DNA of 64,000 nt from Verrucomicrobiia bacterium (GTDB lineage Bacteria; Verrucomicrobiota; Verrucomicrobiia; Limisphaerales; CAIMTB01), in assembly GCA_019634625.1 (NCBI GenBank), contig JAHCBA010000012.1, forward strand, positions 107,604 through 171,603, read 5' to 3'. Under the pieces are notes generated by a model. The model did not search any database and was not told the origin of the DNA. It saw only the letters and a program-made list of their open reading frames with translations. The position numbers and the translations under genes were made by a program. This document shows positions 35,601 through 44,745 of this stretch, one piece after another. Position 1 is the first letter of the stretch; the number at the start of each line of letters is the position of its first letter.

Positions 35601-38600
35601 ACCGTCCCACCGAACCGCTCCCCTACCTCGCCGACCAGAACGCCGACGGGATCATGGAGGATTATCGCGACTTCCCCGCACCCCCCATCCCCGCCGGTCG
35701 TTTCGCGGCTCAGGGCATTCACGTCCTCCCCGGCAACGGCCGCTCCGTCAGTTACGCCTTCCTCAGCCGCCGCGTCACCGAGGTCCGCGACGCCAACGGC
35801 CTCCTCTCCGTCGCCCTCGATCACCCCGTCACCCCGGCCGTTCTCACCGTCCAGGAGTTCGATCACGACGACTACGGCAATGCCGTCCTCGTCCGCAACC
35901 TCGGCTCCGATCAACCCGGCCACGACGACGAAATCGTCACCACCACCGCCTACGCCCACGGCGGCAACGCCCTCGCCCTCTGGATCGTCGATCGCCCCGC
36001 GTCGGTCGTCGTGACCGACGAATTCGGCGCCTTCGCGGCGCGGACCGATTACCGCTACGACGGCGATCCCTTCGAGGGCCTGAACGGCGCCATCCAGGAC
36101 CGTGCCCTCCTCCATCAGCGCCTCGATTACCCCGAACCCGGTCGGGCCATCCCCACCCAGCGCGTCCGCTTCGACGCCCACGGCAATATCGTCGAGTCCC
36201 GCGACGCCCTCGGAAACGCGCGCCGCACCGAATGGGATCCGCACTTCCTCACCTACCCCACCGCCGAGATCGTGGTGCTCGACGGCGACACTCCGGATCT
36301 CCGCCTGGAAGCCGACTACGATCCCGTCCTCGGCGTCGTCATCGCCTCGCGCGATGCCAACGGCCATGCCACCACCTACGGTTACGACGCCTTTGCCCGC
36401 CTCGTGACCCTCGTCGCACCCGGCGACACCTCCGAGTTCCCCACCGTCACCCACCAGTACCAGCCCGCCGACCCCATCCGCGGCCGCGCCTTCCACTACG
36501 ATCCTGAAGGCCGCCTCACCCTCGCCTCCGTGCCGCTCGGTTCGGTGAGCCGCGTCGTCACCCGGCGCCGCGAAATGTCCGGCCAGCCCGGCGAATTCAT
36601 CACCGCCACCTACACCGATGGGAGCGGCACCCAGCTCGCCACCCTCGAGGAAGGCGACGTCCCGGGTTCCTGGATCGTCCGCAGCGCCACCAGCTACAAC
36701 CTTCGCGGCCTTCCCCAGTCCGAATGGCTCCCCTACCGCGTCGCCAGTGCCGACATCCCCCAGTTCCCCGTCCTCTGGCCCGCCGGCCGTCCGCCCCTCG
36801 CCGACGACGCCCAGCCGTCCATCGTCGCCACCGACCACTTCTACGATCCCAACGGACGATCCATCCGCACCGTGGCACCCCCCGAGTTCTGGAACGGTCC
36901 CCGCCGCGCCACCTTCGTCCAGCACCTCCCCCTCCTGCGCCGCATCTTCGATGAGGAGGATCTCCTCCCCGACTCCCCCCACACCGGCACCCCCACGGTT
37001 GAAGCCTACGACGGCCTCGGCCGACTCGTCGCCGTCCACGAGACGGTCCGGCTCGCCGACAACGGTTCCCCCGCCGACACCCCCGCCACCTGGACCACCC
37101 GCTATGAGTACGACCTCAACCACCGTCTCACCCGCCTCACCGACGCCCTCGGCAACATCAAGACCCTCCGCTACGACGGCCTCAAACGCCTCGTCCGGAT
37201 GGATGATCCGGACCGCGGCCGGCTCCTCCACGAGTACGACGACGCCTCCAACCTCATCGCCACGGTCGATGCCCGCGGCCGGCGTACCACCTACACCTAC
37301 GACGCCGCCAACCGCCTTCTGACCGAGACCTTCCACCCCGGGGAGGAAGCCGGCTCCGAAGCACCCCTGGCGCCGGACATCACCTACATCTACGACCGTC
37401 CCGCCGGTCCCATTGACCTGGGCGACGGCTCATTCGCCAACGCCCGCAATCTCCGCGGCTTCCTCGCCGCCGTCGTCGATCCCAGCGGCGAGGAACACAT
37501 GTCCTACGACCCGCGCGGCCGCGAGGAATGGACCGTCAAGCGCATCCGCCTCCCGGACCCCAAACCCCCGGTGTCGTTCATCACCCGCTTCGACTACGAC
37601 GCCCTCGACCGGCTGGTCCGGCTGACCTATCCCGACCACGACGCCGTCGCCTTCCACTACAACGCCCGCAACCAGATCGAACGGATCGGAGGCGACCCAG
37701 GCCGCGACGTGGTCACCGACATCCGCTACCGCCCCTCCGGACAGATCGCCCGCATCGATTACGGCAACGGGACCCGCACCGACTACGAATACGATCCCCG
37801 TCTCCGCCTGGCCCAACTCGTCACCGTCTCGCGGCACCTCCCCGGCCAGCCCGCCCTCCTTCACTTCGAATACGAGTTCGACGCCGTCTCCAACGTCCGC
37901 GCCATTCATGACCGACGCCCCGACGACGTCGTCCCCCTCACCGATCCGCGCCGCAACACCCAGCACTTCGACTACGACGACCTCTACCGGCTCACCCGCG
38001 TCCGCTACAACCATTCCGCCCCGCCGGCCTCCAACGGCGGCGCCATCCACTATCGTTACGACCGGCTCGGCAGCCTCATCGACCAGCGCAGCGACATTCC
38101 CCACGTCGAGCATGGCCGTTCCCTGACCGACCTCGGGCCCCTCGGCCATGGCGGTGCCGCCGGCTCGTCCGGGCGCGGTGGACGTCAGCCCGGCGATCCT
38201 CCGGGACCCCGCGCCCTCTCCTCCATCCCTCCCTCCGATCTCGGCCTTCCCGAGGTTCCCTACGACGACAACGGCAATGTCACCCGCGCCCACGGCTTCA
38301 CCTGCCACTGGGACCATCGCAACCGTCTCGTCGCCGCCGAGAACGATTTCGTCCGTGCCGACTACACCTACGACTACACCGGGCGGCGCGTGATCAAGCG
38401 CGTCACCCGCAAGTCCGGCCCGTCCTCCTCCGCTCCGGAATCCGAAACCGTCCTTTACGTCGGCGAACACTTCGAGGTCCGCGAACACGGTCAACCCACC
38501 AAGTACGTCTTCAACGGTCCCACCCGTATCGCCCGCATCACCGGGTCCCTCTCCGACCGGCCCCGTCTCCAGCGCCTCCCGCTCGAACCCGGCTGGAACC

Positions 38601-40006
38601 TCGTCGCCCTCGCCATTTCCGTCACCAACGCCCTCGAACGTCTGGCCGGACCCGCCCTCCAGCCGCCCGGTGCCGTGGACCCGCGCTGGATCGCCCGCTG
38701 GGATGCCGCGGTCGGGGCCTGGCTGCCCCTCGACGAGACCGGTGATCTCCCCGCCGGCACCGTTCTCTGGATCCACGCATCGTTCCACGCCCTTCTTTCC
38801 CTCGCCGGTCCCTACGCCGATCCCCAATCCCTCACCCTCCCCCCGGGCGGCGCCTTCGCCTCCGGCGCCGGTCTCGAGACCCTGTCCCGGTCCACGCTCG
38901 ACACCGGGGCCGCGAGCTTCTGGCACTTCGACCCGGCCGCCCAACAGTGGCTGCCGCCCCTTCTCGAACCGGAGGCTCCGGTTCCCGCCGCCCCCCTTCC
39001 GCCCGGCTCCGCCTGGTTCGTGCGCGTCGGGGAACCGCTCGACCTCCCGCTCCCACACATTCCCCTCCGCCTCCGCTACTACCACCAGGACCACCTCGGC
39101 TCCTCCAGCGTCATCACCGATGCCGACGGTTCCGTCATCGAGGAAACCGCCTATTACCCCTTCGGCGTCGTGCGTCACACCGGCGGATCCCGTGCGGGCG
39201 ACGAACCCTACCGCTTCGCCCAGAAGGAACGGGACCGGGAAACCGGACTCGACGACTTCGAAGCCCGCATGTTCTCCGGTCCCCTGGCGCGCTTCCTCTC
39301 GCCCGATCCCAAGTTCGCCGATCCCGGACGGCTCGATTCGGAGGAACTGACCCGGTTCCTCGCCAACCCCCAACTGCAGCACCCCTACGCCTACGCCCTC
39401 AACAATCCGCTCCGCTACATCGACCCCACCGGACTCGACCCTGAAGAGGCGAATGCCGCCTTCGACGTCGCGAGCAAGGCCGTCGGTCTCGCCAGCACGG
39501 CCTCCGATGTCGCGCAACACGCGGGCAAGCTCGCCAAGTTCAAGGGCCCCGGCCTCTTCCTCGATGGTGTCGATATCGGCATGAAGACCGCCCGGTTCGT
39601 GGACGAGCCCAACCTCTACAACGGCGCCACCACCGTCTATTCCGTCGGCAAGGCCGCCCTCACGGCCTATCTCCCCGCCGCCGGCATCGCCCTCCAGGTC
39701 ATGGACCACGTCGGCATCGGTCCCGGCAGTGTCCTCGATTGGGGCGAGGAGATCTCCCAGCAGTACCGCGACAACGCCAGGACCTGGAAACGCGTCACCC
39801 AGAGCTACAACGAACTCAGCCAGCGCTACGAAGAACTGGGTCGCCAGTACCAGGCCGAGACCGAGTTCTACCGCGCCGAGACCCAGCGGCTCCGTGCCGA
39901 GACGCAGAAGACCCTCGAACGCATCGAACGCACCCGCGAACTCACCCGCCAGACCAACGAGCTGATCCGCAAGTCCAACCGCCTCCTCGAAAACCACAGG
40001 AAGTAG
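32654..40006 (+). CDS. SpvB-RHS repeat protein, 2450 aa (locus 2)
   Basis: A signal peptide (CLAWMAGCLLAAAAA, ~36-51) is followed by an SpvB domain from ~62 (LSLPSGAGSIEGLGESF, GIAGIGWSLEFPAI) and FG-GAP/TcdB-mid-like beta-propeller pieces (QLADLDGDALPDLI ~395; HLADMNGDRLLDL ~590). Long RHS/YD repeats run ~1200-1910. A GWN module is inserted at ~1976-2139. The RHS core at ~2141-2262 starts YYHQDHLGSSSVITD and ends NNPLRYIDPTGLD. This order matches TcB-TcC-like toxins, whose RHS shell encloses a C-terminal payload released at the DPxGL site. The 188-aa tip (2263-2450) has Ala/Gly-rich hydrophobic segments and a coiled coil (YRAETQRLRAETQKTLERIE); I recognise no toxin fold. It heads locus 2. 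Confidence 0.93.
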   Translation: MPRFSRTFFQNSRRRVRAVSVIDRFRDPRRPSPGTCLAWMAGCLLAAAAAAQSPPDKSGIKASVLSLPSGAGSIEGLGESFEPQLNTGGSSYGVSIELPPGRAGLTPAVRLAYHSFSGNGIAGIGWSLEFPAIRRQTDKGFPEYNPGDTFVFQGEELVPLDNVHRDWRAENERAFQRLRQIDSDGDGTPDAWEATDRDGTRHTFGRFRGANQRWSVVEHPRFDGRSDFDRTYAWHLDSTTDLHGNRIEYEYVPGPGTLFPSRITYGHHEDRHHEVLFEYEDRPDALDDYRPTFPARLDRRLTRIEVRSLGQRVRAYRFQYDYQTGDLTPDVEQRQRSYLDLGVTLLKRVVQSGHLGDAHHLPPLIFLYSGLDLTRSERRAFAAPPDLDLADPSGRVQLADLDGDALPDLIATTAEGAGRVQRVALNRGESRRTGQPLLTFAPARLVVGSSPVDLGQPETVIHDPRGKGLVDISSLERDGSNLRLETFGNRARLDLVDEDRLGFTADELESTLIENPPAFVTYSGAATRHMDVNFDKRGDFVHLEPTFAGMKVNTFHFGRELRWIHGEALLPPSYPLANTFDAPDGQPNPHVHLADMNGDRLLDLVALDLVPGGAGRRLSIRYWPLAGTGHYAEQHVMAAVPGDPFDLGQADLRDVFIDDFTGDGLADVLILDGSGPETVLILRVNIAGQRWSPPYTRTGLPRYAPRDPVAPTVLRVADLNASGSLDLLFRNTGLHDTWEYLELLPDGPPSLMTGIDNGIGKRTTITYGTAAEDEQLAREAGHPWTTYAPLALQIVRRVSTTSGQDLNGDGREDAAVVEFRYRDPFYDGFEREFRGFAFAQRIDYGDDFILDPVTGLMNVSSGWNVARTPTGQVSGPSLVRRYRFHTGAADQIDNDDYGDATPAERHIDEFTVIGGREEEPLKGLQWIEEQIDPVVLHAAPDGGFDAGCAAATFAPTPGERGRLTPDAYVYARTLQEWTLRRLYRPTEPLPYLADQNADGIMEDYRDFPAPPIPAGRFAAQGIHVLPGNGRSVSYAFLSRRVTEVRDANGLLSVALDHPVTPAVLTVQEFDHDDYGNAVLVRNLGSDQPGHDDEIVTTTAYAHGGNALALWIVDRPASVVVTDEFGAFAARTDYRYDGDPFEGLNGAIQDRALLHQRLDYPEPGRAIPTQRVRFDAHGNIVESRDALGNARRTEWDPHFLTYPTAEIVVLDGDTPDLRLEADYDPVLGVVIASRDANGHATTYGYDAFARLVTLVAPGDTSEFPTVTHQYQPADPIRGRAFHYDPEGRLTLASVPLGSVSRVVTRRREMSGQPGEFITATYTDGSGTQLATLEEGDVPGSWIVRSATSYNLRGLPQSEWLPYRVASADIPQFPVLWPAGRPPLADDAQPSIVATDHFYDPNGRSIRTVAPPEFWNGPRRATFVQHLPLLRRIFDEEDLLPDSPHTGTPTVEAYDGLGRLVAVHETVRLADNGSPADTPATWTTRYEYDLNHRLTRLTDALGNIKTLRYDGLKRLVRMDDPDRGRLLHEYDDASNLIATVDARGRRTTYTYDAANRLLTETFHPGEEAGSEAPLAPDITYIYDRPAGPIDLGDGSFANARNLRGFLAAVVDPSGEEHMSYDPRGREEWTVKRIRLPDPKPPVSFITRFDYDALDRLVRLTYPDHDAVAFHYNARNQIERIGGDPGRDVVTDIRYRPSGQIARIDYGNGTRTDYEYDPRLRLAQLVTVSRHLPGQPALLHFEYEFDAVSNVRAIHDRRPDDVVPLTDPRRNTQHFDYDDLYRLTRVRYNHSAPPASNGGAIHYRYDRLGSLIDQRSDIPHVEHGRSLTDLGPLGHGGAAGSSGRGGRQPGDPPGPRALSSIPPSDLGLPEVPYDDNGNVTRAHGFTCHWDHRNRLVAAENDFVRADYTYDYTGRRVIKRVTRKSGPSSSAPESETVLYVGEHFEVREHGQPTKYVFNGPTRIARITGSLSDRPRLQRLPLEPGWNLVALAISVTNALERLAGPALQPPGAVDPRWIARWDAAVGAWLPLDETGDLPAGTVLWIHASFHALLSLAGPYADPQSLTLPPGGAFASGAGLETLSRSTLDTGAASFWHFDPAAQQWLPPLLEPEAPVPAAPLPPGSAWFVRVGEPLDLPLPHIPLRLRYYHQDHLGSSSVITDADGSVIEETAYYPFGVVRHTGGSRAGDEPYRFAQKERDRETGLDDFEARMFSGPLARFLSPDPKFADPGRLDSEELTRFLANPQLQHPYAYALNNPLRYIDPTGLDPEEANAAFDVASKAVGLASTASDVAQHAGKLAKFKGPGLFLDGVDIGMKTARFVDEPNLYNGATTVYSVGKAALTAYLPAAGIALQVMDHVGIGPGSVLDWGEEISQQYRDNARTWKRVTQSYNELSQRYEELGRQYQAETEFYRAETQRLRAETQKTLERIERTRELTRQTNELIRKSNRLLENHRK

Positions 40007-40067
40007 TCCCTCCGCCGCTCATCCCGTCCCCGTCGTTCCCCGCATCCCCACTGCCTCCGGCCCCCCC

Positions 40068-40964
40068 ATGAACGCCTCGCCATCCGTCCCCCGCGTCCTC
40101 GCCCTTGCCCTCGCGCAGCTCACTGCCTTCACCACCTTCGCCGCCATTCCCCCGGGCGTTCCCGAACCCGGCCTCGTCGTCTGGGGCTCCGTCGTCCATC
40201 GCACCAACACCTCCCAGGCCATTCCCATCCAGTCCGCGCACTGGTCGGTCTCCGACGGCACCCGGACGGCCTCGTTCTCGACGACCTCCCGCCCCGCGGT
40301 CCGCATCGTCCAGGCCCAGGGCCAGTCGTTCTACATCCTCGAAGTCCCCTTCGATTCGCGCCGCCTCGGTGCCGTGGAACTCTCCGACCCCGCCCAGTCG
40401 GGCCGCAACTCGTTCGACCTGCGCGCGGCCTCGCCTCCCACCTACACCCTCGCCCCCACCATCAACGGCGTTCCCGCAACCGTCCGCTCCGTCAATGGCG
40501 CCCCGGCTTCCGGCGAAGCCTTCCCCGTTGCCGGCTTCAACGCCGCCCAGCGCGGACGCACGCTCCGCGTCGATCTCGCCATCCTGCCGCCCGCCGATTC
40601 CTATGAACTCTGGGCCGCCGCCCATTTCGGCGATCCCACCCTCCCCGAAGCCGCTCGTGATGCCGATCCCGACGGCGACGGCATGACCAACGAAGCCGAG
40701 TTCGCCGCCGGCACCGACCCGCGTTCCGCCAGTTCCGTCCTCCGTCTCCTCTCCGTCTCCGTCCTCCCCGGCGGATCCCAGACCGCCCTGGCCTGGAACG
40801 CCGTGCAGGGCAGGTCGTACACCCTCCAGGGCGCCCCCAACCCCGGGGGACCCTGGACCGATCTCGGCAGTCCCGTCCCCGGTTCCGCCCCGACCACCGA
40901 AGTGACGCTCCCCGCCTCCAATCCGGAACCGCACCGATTCTACCGCGTCCGTCTCGTCCCCTGA
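40068..40964 (+). CDS. Small secreted protein with calcium-loop motif (locus 2)
   Basis: This 298-aa protein has a signal peptide (VLALALAQLTAFTTFA) and a beta-rich N-terminal half that begins AIPPGVPEPGLVVWGSVVH. A DADPDGDGMTNEAEFAAGTD loop (~197-217) is of TSP3/EF type, and a C-terminal domain reads ALAWNAVQGRSYTLQGAPNP and ends FYRVRLVP. The layout is the same as the 276-aa protein at 18358 in locus 1 (AIPLPDHILYGTV, DIDSDGDGVSDAHE, FYRARVWL). Its stop overlaps the start of the next gene by one base (TGATG), so translation is coupled. It follows the RHS stop by 61 bp. It probably binds calcium outside the cell. Confidence 0.82.
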   Translation: MNASPSVPRVLALALAQLTAFTTFAAIPPGVPEPGLVVWGSVVHRTNTSQAIPIQSAHWSVSDGTRTASFSTTSRPAVRIVQAQGQSFYILEVPFDSRRLGAVELSDPAQSGRNSFDLRAASPPTYTLAPTINGVPATVRSVNGAPASGEAFPVAGFNAAQRGRTLRVDLAILPPADSYELWAAAHFGDPTLPEAARDADPDGDGMTNEAEFAAGTDPRSASSVLRLLSVSVLPGGSQTALAWNAVQGRSYTLQGAPNPGGPWTDLGSPVPGSAPTTEVTLPASNPEPHRFYRVRLVP

Positions 40965-43900
40965 TGCACCGCGCCCATCCGCGCCTCATCAACCCCCGCC
41001 CGGCGCCTCCCATGCAACACCCCCCTTCGTCCTGCCACGCCCCTCGCCCGGATCGTGCGTTCCCGGTGCCTTCCCCAACCCGCCGCAGGACCCGCTCGCG
41101 AGCGCATACCCTGGCCGCCCTTGCCGCCGGGTTCCTGCTGCACGCCGCCCCGGACACACCCGCCGACACCCAGACCTTCCGGCTCGCCCCGCAATGGAAT
41201 CTCATCGCCTTCCAGATCGTCCCCGACGATCCCTCCCCCGAGGCGGTGTTCGCCACCCTCCCCGGGTTCCAGGCCGCCTGGACCTTCGAAGCCGCCCGCG
41301 GCGGCTGGCTCCGTTACCTCGCACCGTCCGGGGAACCCGCCGCGGCTCCCACCGAAGCCCTCGCCAACCAGCTCCTCGCCTTCCCCCGCATCGAACCCGG
41401 CCGCGCCTACTGGATCTTCACCAGCCAGAATGTCCCCGCCTGGTCCGTCACCGGCACCGCCCCCCGCGGCACCGACCTCCCCGCCCTCGAACTGCATTCG
41501 GGCTGGAATCTCATCGGCATCCCCCTCGGCGCCGCCTCCGTCACCAACACCGAACCCGTCAGCCTCCTCGCCGTCCTCACCGCCGCCGGCTTCGACTACG
41601 ACGCCCTCCTGACCTGGGAGAACCAGTCGTTCCGGAAGATGTTCCGTCCCCAGCCCGCCGGCCCCGGCGAACCCCCCAATCCCCTCGAGGGACTCCCGCC
41701 CGAAACCCCGTTCCCCGCCTTCAACCTCCAGTCCGATCCCGGCCGCGGCTACTGGATCCATGCCCTCAACCCCGCCGTCCTCCGCCCCAGACTGGTCACC
41801 ACCGTCCGCCCCGACATCGATGTCGAACCCCTCGGCAATTTCCCCTCCCGCGAAGACATCAACGTCTCCGGCCTGTCCGCCCCCGCGCCGCCCCGCTCCG
41901 TCCAGGAACAGGACACCATCCGCTTCTTCCCCGGCGAAGACATCCAGACCCTCGGCATCGCCAACGTCGGCGATGCCACTTCCGGCGGCGGTCTCCTCCT
42001 CTGGGAGGCCATCTGGCAGCCCCTCTCGAACCCCGATACCCCCGAACCCTGGATCCGGCTCTTCGCGTCCCCCGGCGAACGTGAAGTCCGCGATGCCCAG
42101 GGGAACCTCCTCTCCTCCCACACCCGCCTCACCGGCGTCACCACCCTCGAAAGCGATCTCGTCTATCTCCGGCTCGATCGCGTGAACCTCGGACGCGGCC
42201 GCCACGAAGGCACCCTTCTCCTCCGCACCAGCGTCGGCGACAAATCCTACCGCGTCGTCGCCGACATCCCCGGCCTCGAAGGCGACTTCAAAGGCCACGC
42301 CGTCATCCACTCCGTCAACGGCCACCGCAATCCCGTCCCCGACATCGATCTCCACGTCAGCCTCTACGAAGACCCGCGCATCGACGGTCTCCTCCGCGGC
42401 GTCATCGACAGCTCCCAGGCCCTCGTCTGGCCCGTCGATGTCCCCCTCGTCGGACACCGCGTCGCCGATGCCGGCAACCGTTTCGTCCTCGGCGGCTCCT
42501 TCGTCCTCCCCCCGGGCGACCAGAACGGCGAACCCTACGATCGCTGGGACGATTCGGATCCCACCGCCGGCGAGGACGTGGACTGGCTCGACGACGGGAT
42601 TCTCGATGTCCGCAATCCCTTCCCGTTCCCCGTCCAGCGCACCGTCTCCTTCGAAGGCGCCCTCGTCCACGGCAACCCCACCGACGGCTACATCCTCGAA
42701 GGCGACTACCGCGAGATCGTGTACGGCATGTCCCGCCAGCCCATCGTCCTCGAAGGCGCCTTTCGCCTCGAACGACGCCATCCCCGCCCCCTGGCCACCC
42801 GGCGCCTCACCGATTCCGACACCGGCATCGAACCCGTCGTCGCCCGCAGGAACTCCGACCCCGTCGTCATCCCGCCCGGGGCCACCCGCGACTCGACCCT
42901 CGGTGTCGTCACCGAGATGGAACTGCAGTCGCTCCAGGTCGCCCTCGCCTTCAATGCCCCCGTCCCCCATTCCGCCCTCCTCATCAAACTGCTCTCCCCC
43001 GCCTCGCCCCCGGCCGAACTTGTCCTCTACGACGGACGCCCGTCCGCCGACCGCATCCATCCGCGCCTCTTCCAATCCCTGAACTTCCCCATCGACCGCC
43101 CCACCCGCGGCGATCTCACCGCCTTCCTGCATCAGGTCCGGCAAACCCGCTCCGAACCCGCCCTCGGGCGACTCTGGAAACTCTCCGTCGAAAACCACGG
43201 CGCCCAACCCGTCACCCTCGCCCACTGGAGCCTTCGCCTCGATGGCCAGCCGGTCACCGATGTCCACGGCGTCGTCTCCGACGGTTCGAACCCCCTCCCC
43301 GGCGTCCGTGTCTCCCTCGACGGCGTCCCTTTCAGCCTCTACTCGGACCTCACCGACGATCAGGGGCGCTTCCTGCTCCGCCGCGTCCCGCTGCTCCCGG
43401 TCAACCTCTCCGCGTCGCGCCCGGGCTTCGGTCCCGCCCACCCCGATCAACCCGGCCTCGACCCCCGGTTCACCCGTCCCTTCGCCTTTCAACCCGACCT
43501 CGCCCTCTCCCCGCTCGAACGCCGCCTGATCGAGCGCTTCAATCCCCTCGCCGGCGCTCCACCCGCCTCCGCCGGCGTGCCCGGCTTCCTCCACGGCACC
43601 GCCGAATCCCCGTTCGAACTCGAACTCCGCCCCGATCCAACGGGCCAGCCCGCCTTCACCGCCGGTCCCCTCCTCGCCTCCGCCGGGTCCCGCGTCGAGT
43701 TCCACGCCGTCGCCCCCGCCCCCGTCCGCTGGGACTTCGGCGATGGCGCCACCGCCACCGGCCATGCCGCCTTTCACAACTACTCCGCCGCCGGACATTA
43801 CCGCGCCCGGGCCTTCTCCCCGCCCGACAGCGACGTCCCCGCGTATTCGGTCGAGGTGATCGCCCTGCCCGCTCCCGGCCGCGCTCCAACCCGTCCTGCC

Positions 43901-44743
43901 GACCTCCGCGGCGAACCCACCGGGCTCCCCGCCCAGACCGCCAACACCCCTTATCCGGCCTACGCCTTCCAACCCTTCCTCATCGGAGCGGGAGTCCTCC
44001 CCGCCACCCGGGTCGGCCTCGACCCCGACACCGGCGCCGACCGCTACCTCCCCATCCTCACACCCCAGTTCCCCGCCGCCTTCGGCCCCGGCGACACCAA
44101 CGCCCTCGGCGCCGCCTACGTCGCCGCCACACCGCTCCAGATGACCTACGCCGCCTCCTTCGACATCGATCTCGAACCCCGCCTCACACCCGCCGGTCGC
44201 AGCCAGCCCTTCGCCTCCGACGGCTTCAACCCGCTCCCGGTGCCCGGCTTCGACCCGTCCATCAACCGCAATGCCCTCGGTTTCCGCGACGAGGACTTCA
44301 ATTACGCGCTCCTCGCCGATCTCTGGCGCAACACCCGCGCCGGCGACGGTTCCCACGAGTATCCCCAGGACGCCCAGAACGGCCTCATCGTCTGGGGCAA
44401 CACCCTCGTCACCCCCCATCGCAATTACGCCACCCAGACCTTCGAGGCCCTCGACGGCGCCGGGTTCACGCCGTCCCGCGAGGACGACGTCTTCCATCCG
44501 CATCCCGGCACCACATCGCTCCCCGACCTCGCCACGCACGCCATCGCCACACACTTCCGGCTCACCTGCTCCATCGGCGCCGCCATCCTCACCGCCCCCA
44601 CCCCCGCCGTGTCCGTCCAGCCCGCCCGCCTCCGGCGCAGTCAGCCCCCCAATCCGCTCCTTCCCGATCTCCTCCCCGCCCCGGGCCCCGCCGCCGCCAA
44701 CCTCCACTACCGCCTCCTCACCGGCGCCATCGCCGCCCAATAG
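40964..44743 (+). CDS. Secreted GWN/P-domain/PKD protein, 1259 aa (locus 2)
   Basis: After an Arg-rich leader and a hydrophobic segment (~48-62), two GWN-type units follow (FRLAPQWNLIAFQIV ~72; LELHSGWNLIGIPLG ~175), each closing with a GRAYWI/GRGYWI strand. Further on are a proprotein-convertase P-domain (~640-762; MELQSLQVALAFNAPVPHSA ... WSLRLDG), a CarboxypepD_reg-like domain (~765-819; VHGVVSDGSNPLPGVRVSLD) and a PKD domain (~900-965; VRWDFGDGATATGHAAFHNY). The first GWN unit is strikingly similar to the locus 1 protein at 4678 (SPEAVFATLP against SPDAVFATLP). No protease catalytic domain is present. The actual start may be the ATG at 41012. It lies in a tight operon: previous gene overlaps, next starts 2 nt later. 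Confidence 0.85.
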   Translation: MHRAHPRLINPRPAPPMQHPPSSCHAPRPDRAFPVPSPTRRRTRSRAHTLAALAAGFLLHAAPDTPADTQTFRLAPQWNLIAFQIVPDDPSPEAVFATLPGFQAAWTFEAARGGWLRYLAPSGEPAAAPTEALANQLLAFPRIEPGRAYWIFTSQNVPAWSVTGTAPRGTDLPALELHSGWNLIGIPLGAASVTNTEPVSLLAVLTAAGFDYDALLTWENQSFRKMFRPQPAGPGEPPNPLEGLPPETPFPAFNLQSDPGRGYWIHALNPAVLRPRLVTTVRPDIDVEPLGNFPSREDINVSGLSAPAPPRSVQEQDTIRFFPGEDIQTLGIANVGDATSGGGLLLWEAIWQPLSNPDTPEPWIRLFASPGEREVRDAQGNLLSSHTRLTGVTTLESDLVYLRLDRVNLGRGRHEGTLLLRTSVGDKSYRVVADIPGLEGDFKGHAVIHSVNGHRNPVPDIDLHVSLYEDPRIDGLLRGVIDSSQALVWPVDVPLVGHRVADAGNRFVLGGSFVLPPGDQNGEPYDRWDDSDPTAGEDVDWLDDGILDVRNPFPFPVQRTVSFEGALVHGNPTDGYILEGDYREIVYGMSRQPIVLEGAFRLERRHPRPLATRRLTDSDTGIEPVVARRNSDPVVIPPGATRDSTLGVVTEMELQSLQVALAFNAPVPHSALLIKLLSPASPPAELVLYDGRPSADRIHPRLFQSLNFPIDRPTRGDLTAFLHQVRQTRSEPALGRLWKLSVENHGAQPVTLAHWSLRLDGQPVTDVHGVVSDGSNPLPGVRVSLDGVPFSLYSDLTDDQGRFLLRRVPLLPVNLSASRPGFGPAHPDQPGLDPRFTRPFAFQPDLALSPLERRLIERFNPLAGAPPASAGVPGFLHGTAESPFELELRPDPTGQPAFTAGPLLASAGSRVEFHAVAPAPVRWDFGDGATATGHAAFHNYSAAGHYRARAFSPPDSDVPAYSVEVIALPAPGRAPTRPADLRGEPTGLPAQTANTPYPAYAFQPFLIGAGVLPATRVGLDPDTGADRYLPILTPQFPAAFGPGDTNALGAAYVAATPLQMTYAASFDIDLEPRLTPAGRSQPFASDGFNPLPVPGFDPSINRNALGFRDEDFNYALLADLWRNTRAGDGSHEYPQDAQNGLIVWGNTLVTPHRNYATQTFEALDGAGFTPSREDDVFHPHPGTTSLPDLATHAIATHFRLTCSIGAAILTAPTPAVSVQPARLRRSQPPNPLLPDLLPAPGPAAANLHYRLLTGAIAAQ

Positions 44744-44745
44744 TC

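Noticed and set aside
40964..44743. Subtilisin-like protease because of the P-domain
   Set aside because: No Asp/His/Ser catalytic motifs were seen; the P-domain is combined with GWN, CarboxypepD_reg-like and PKD modules only.
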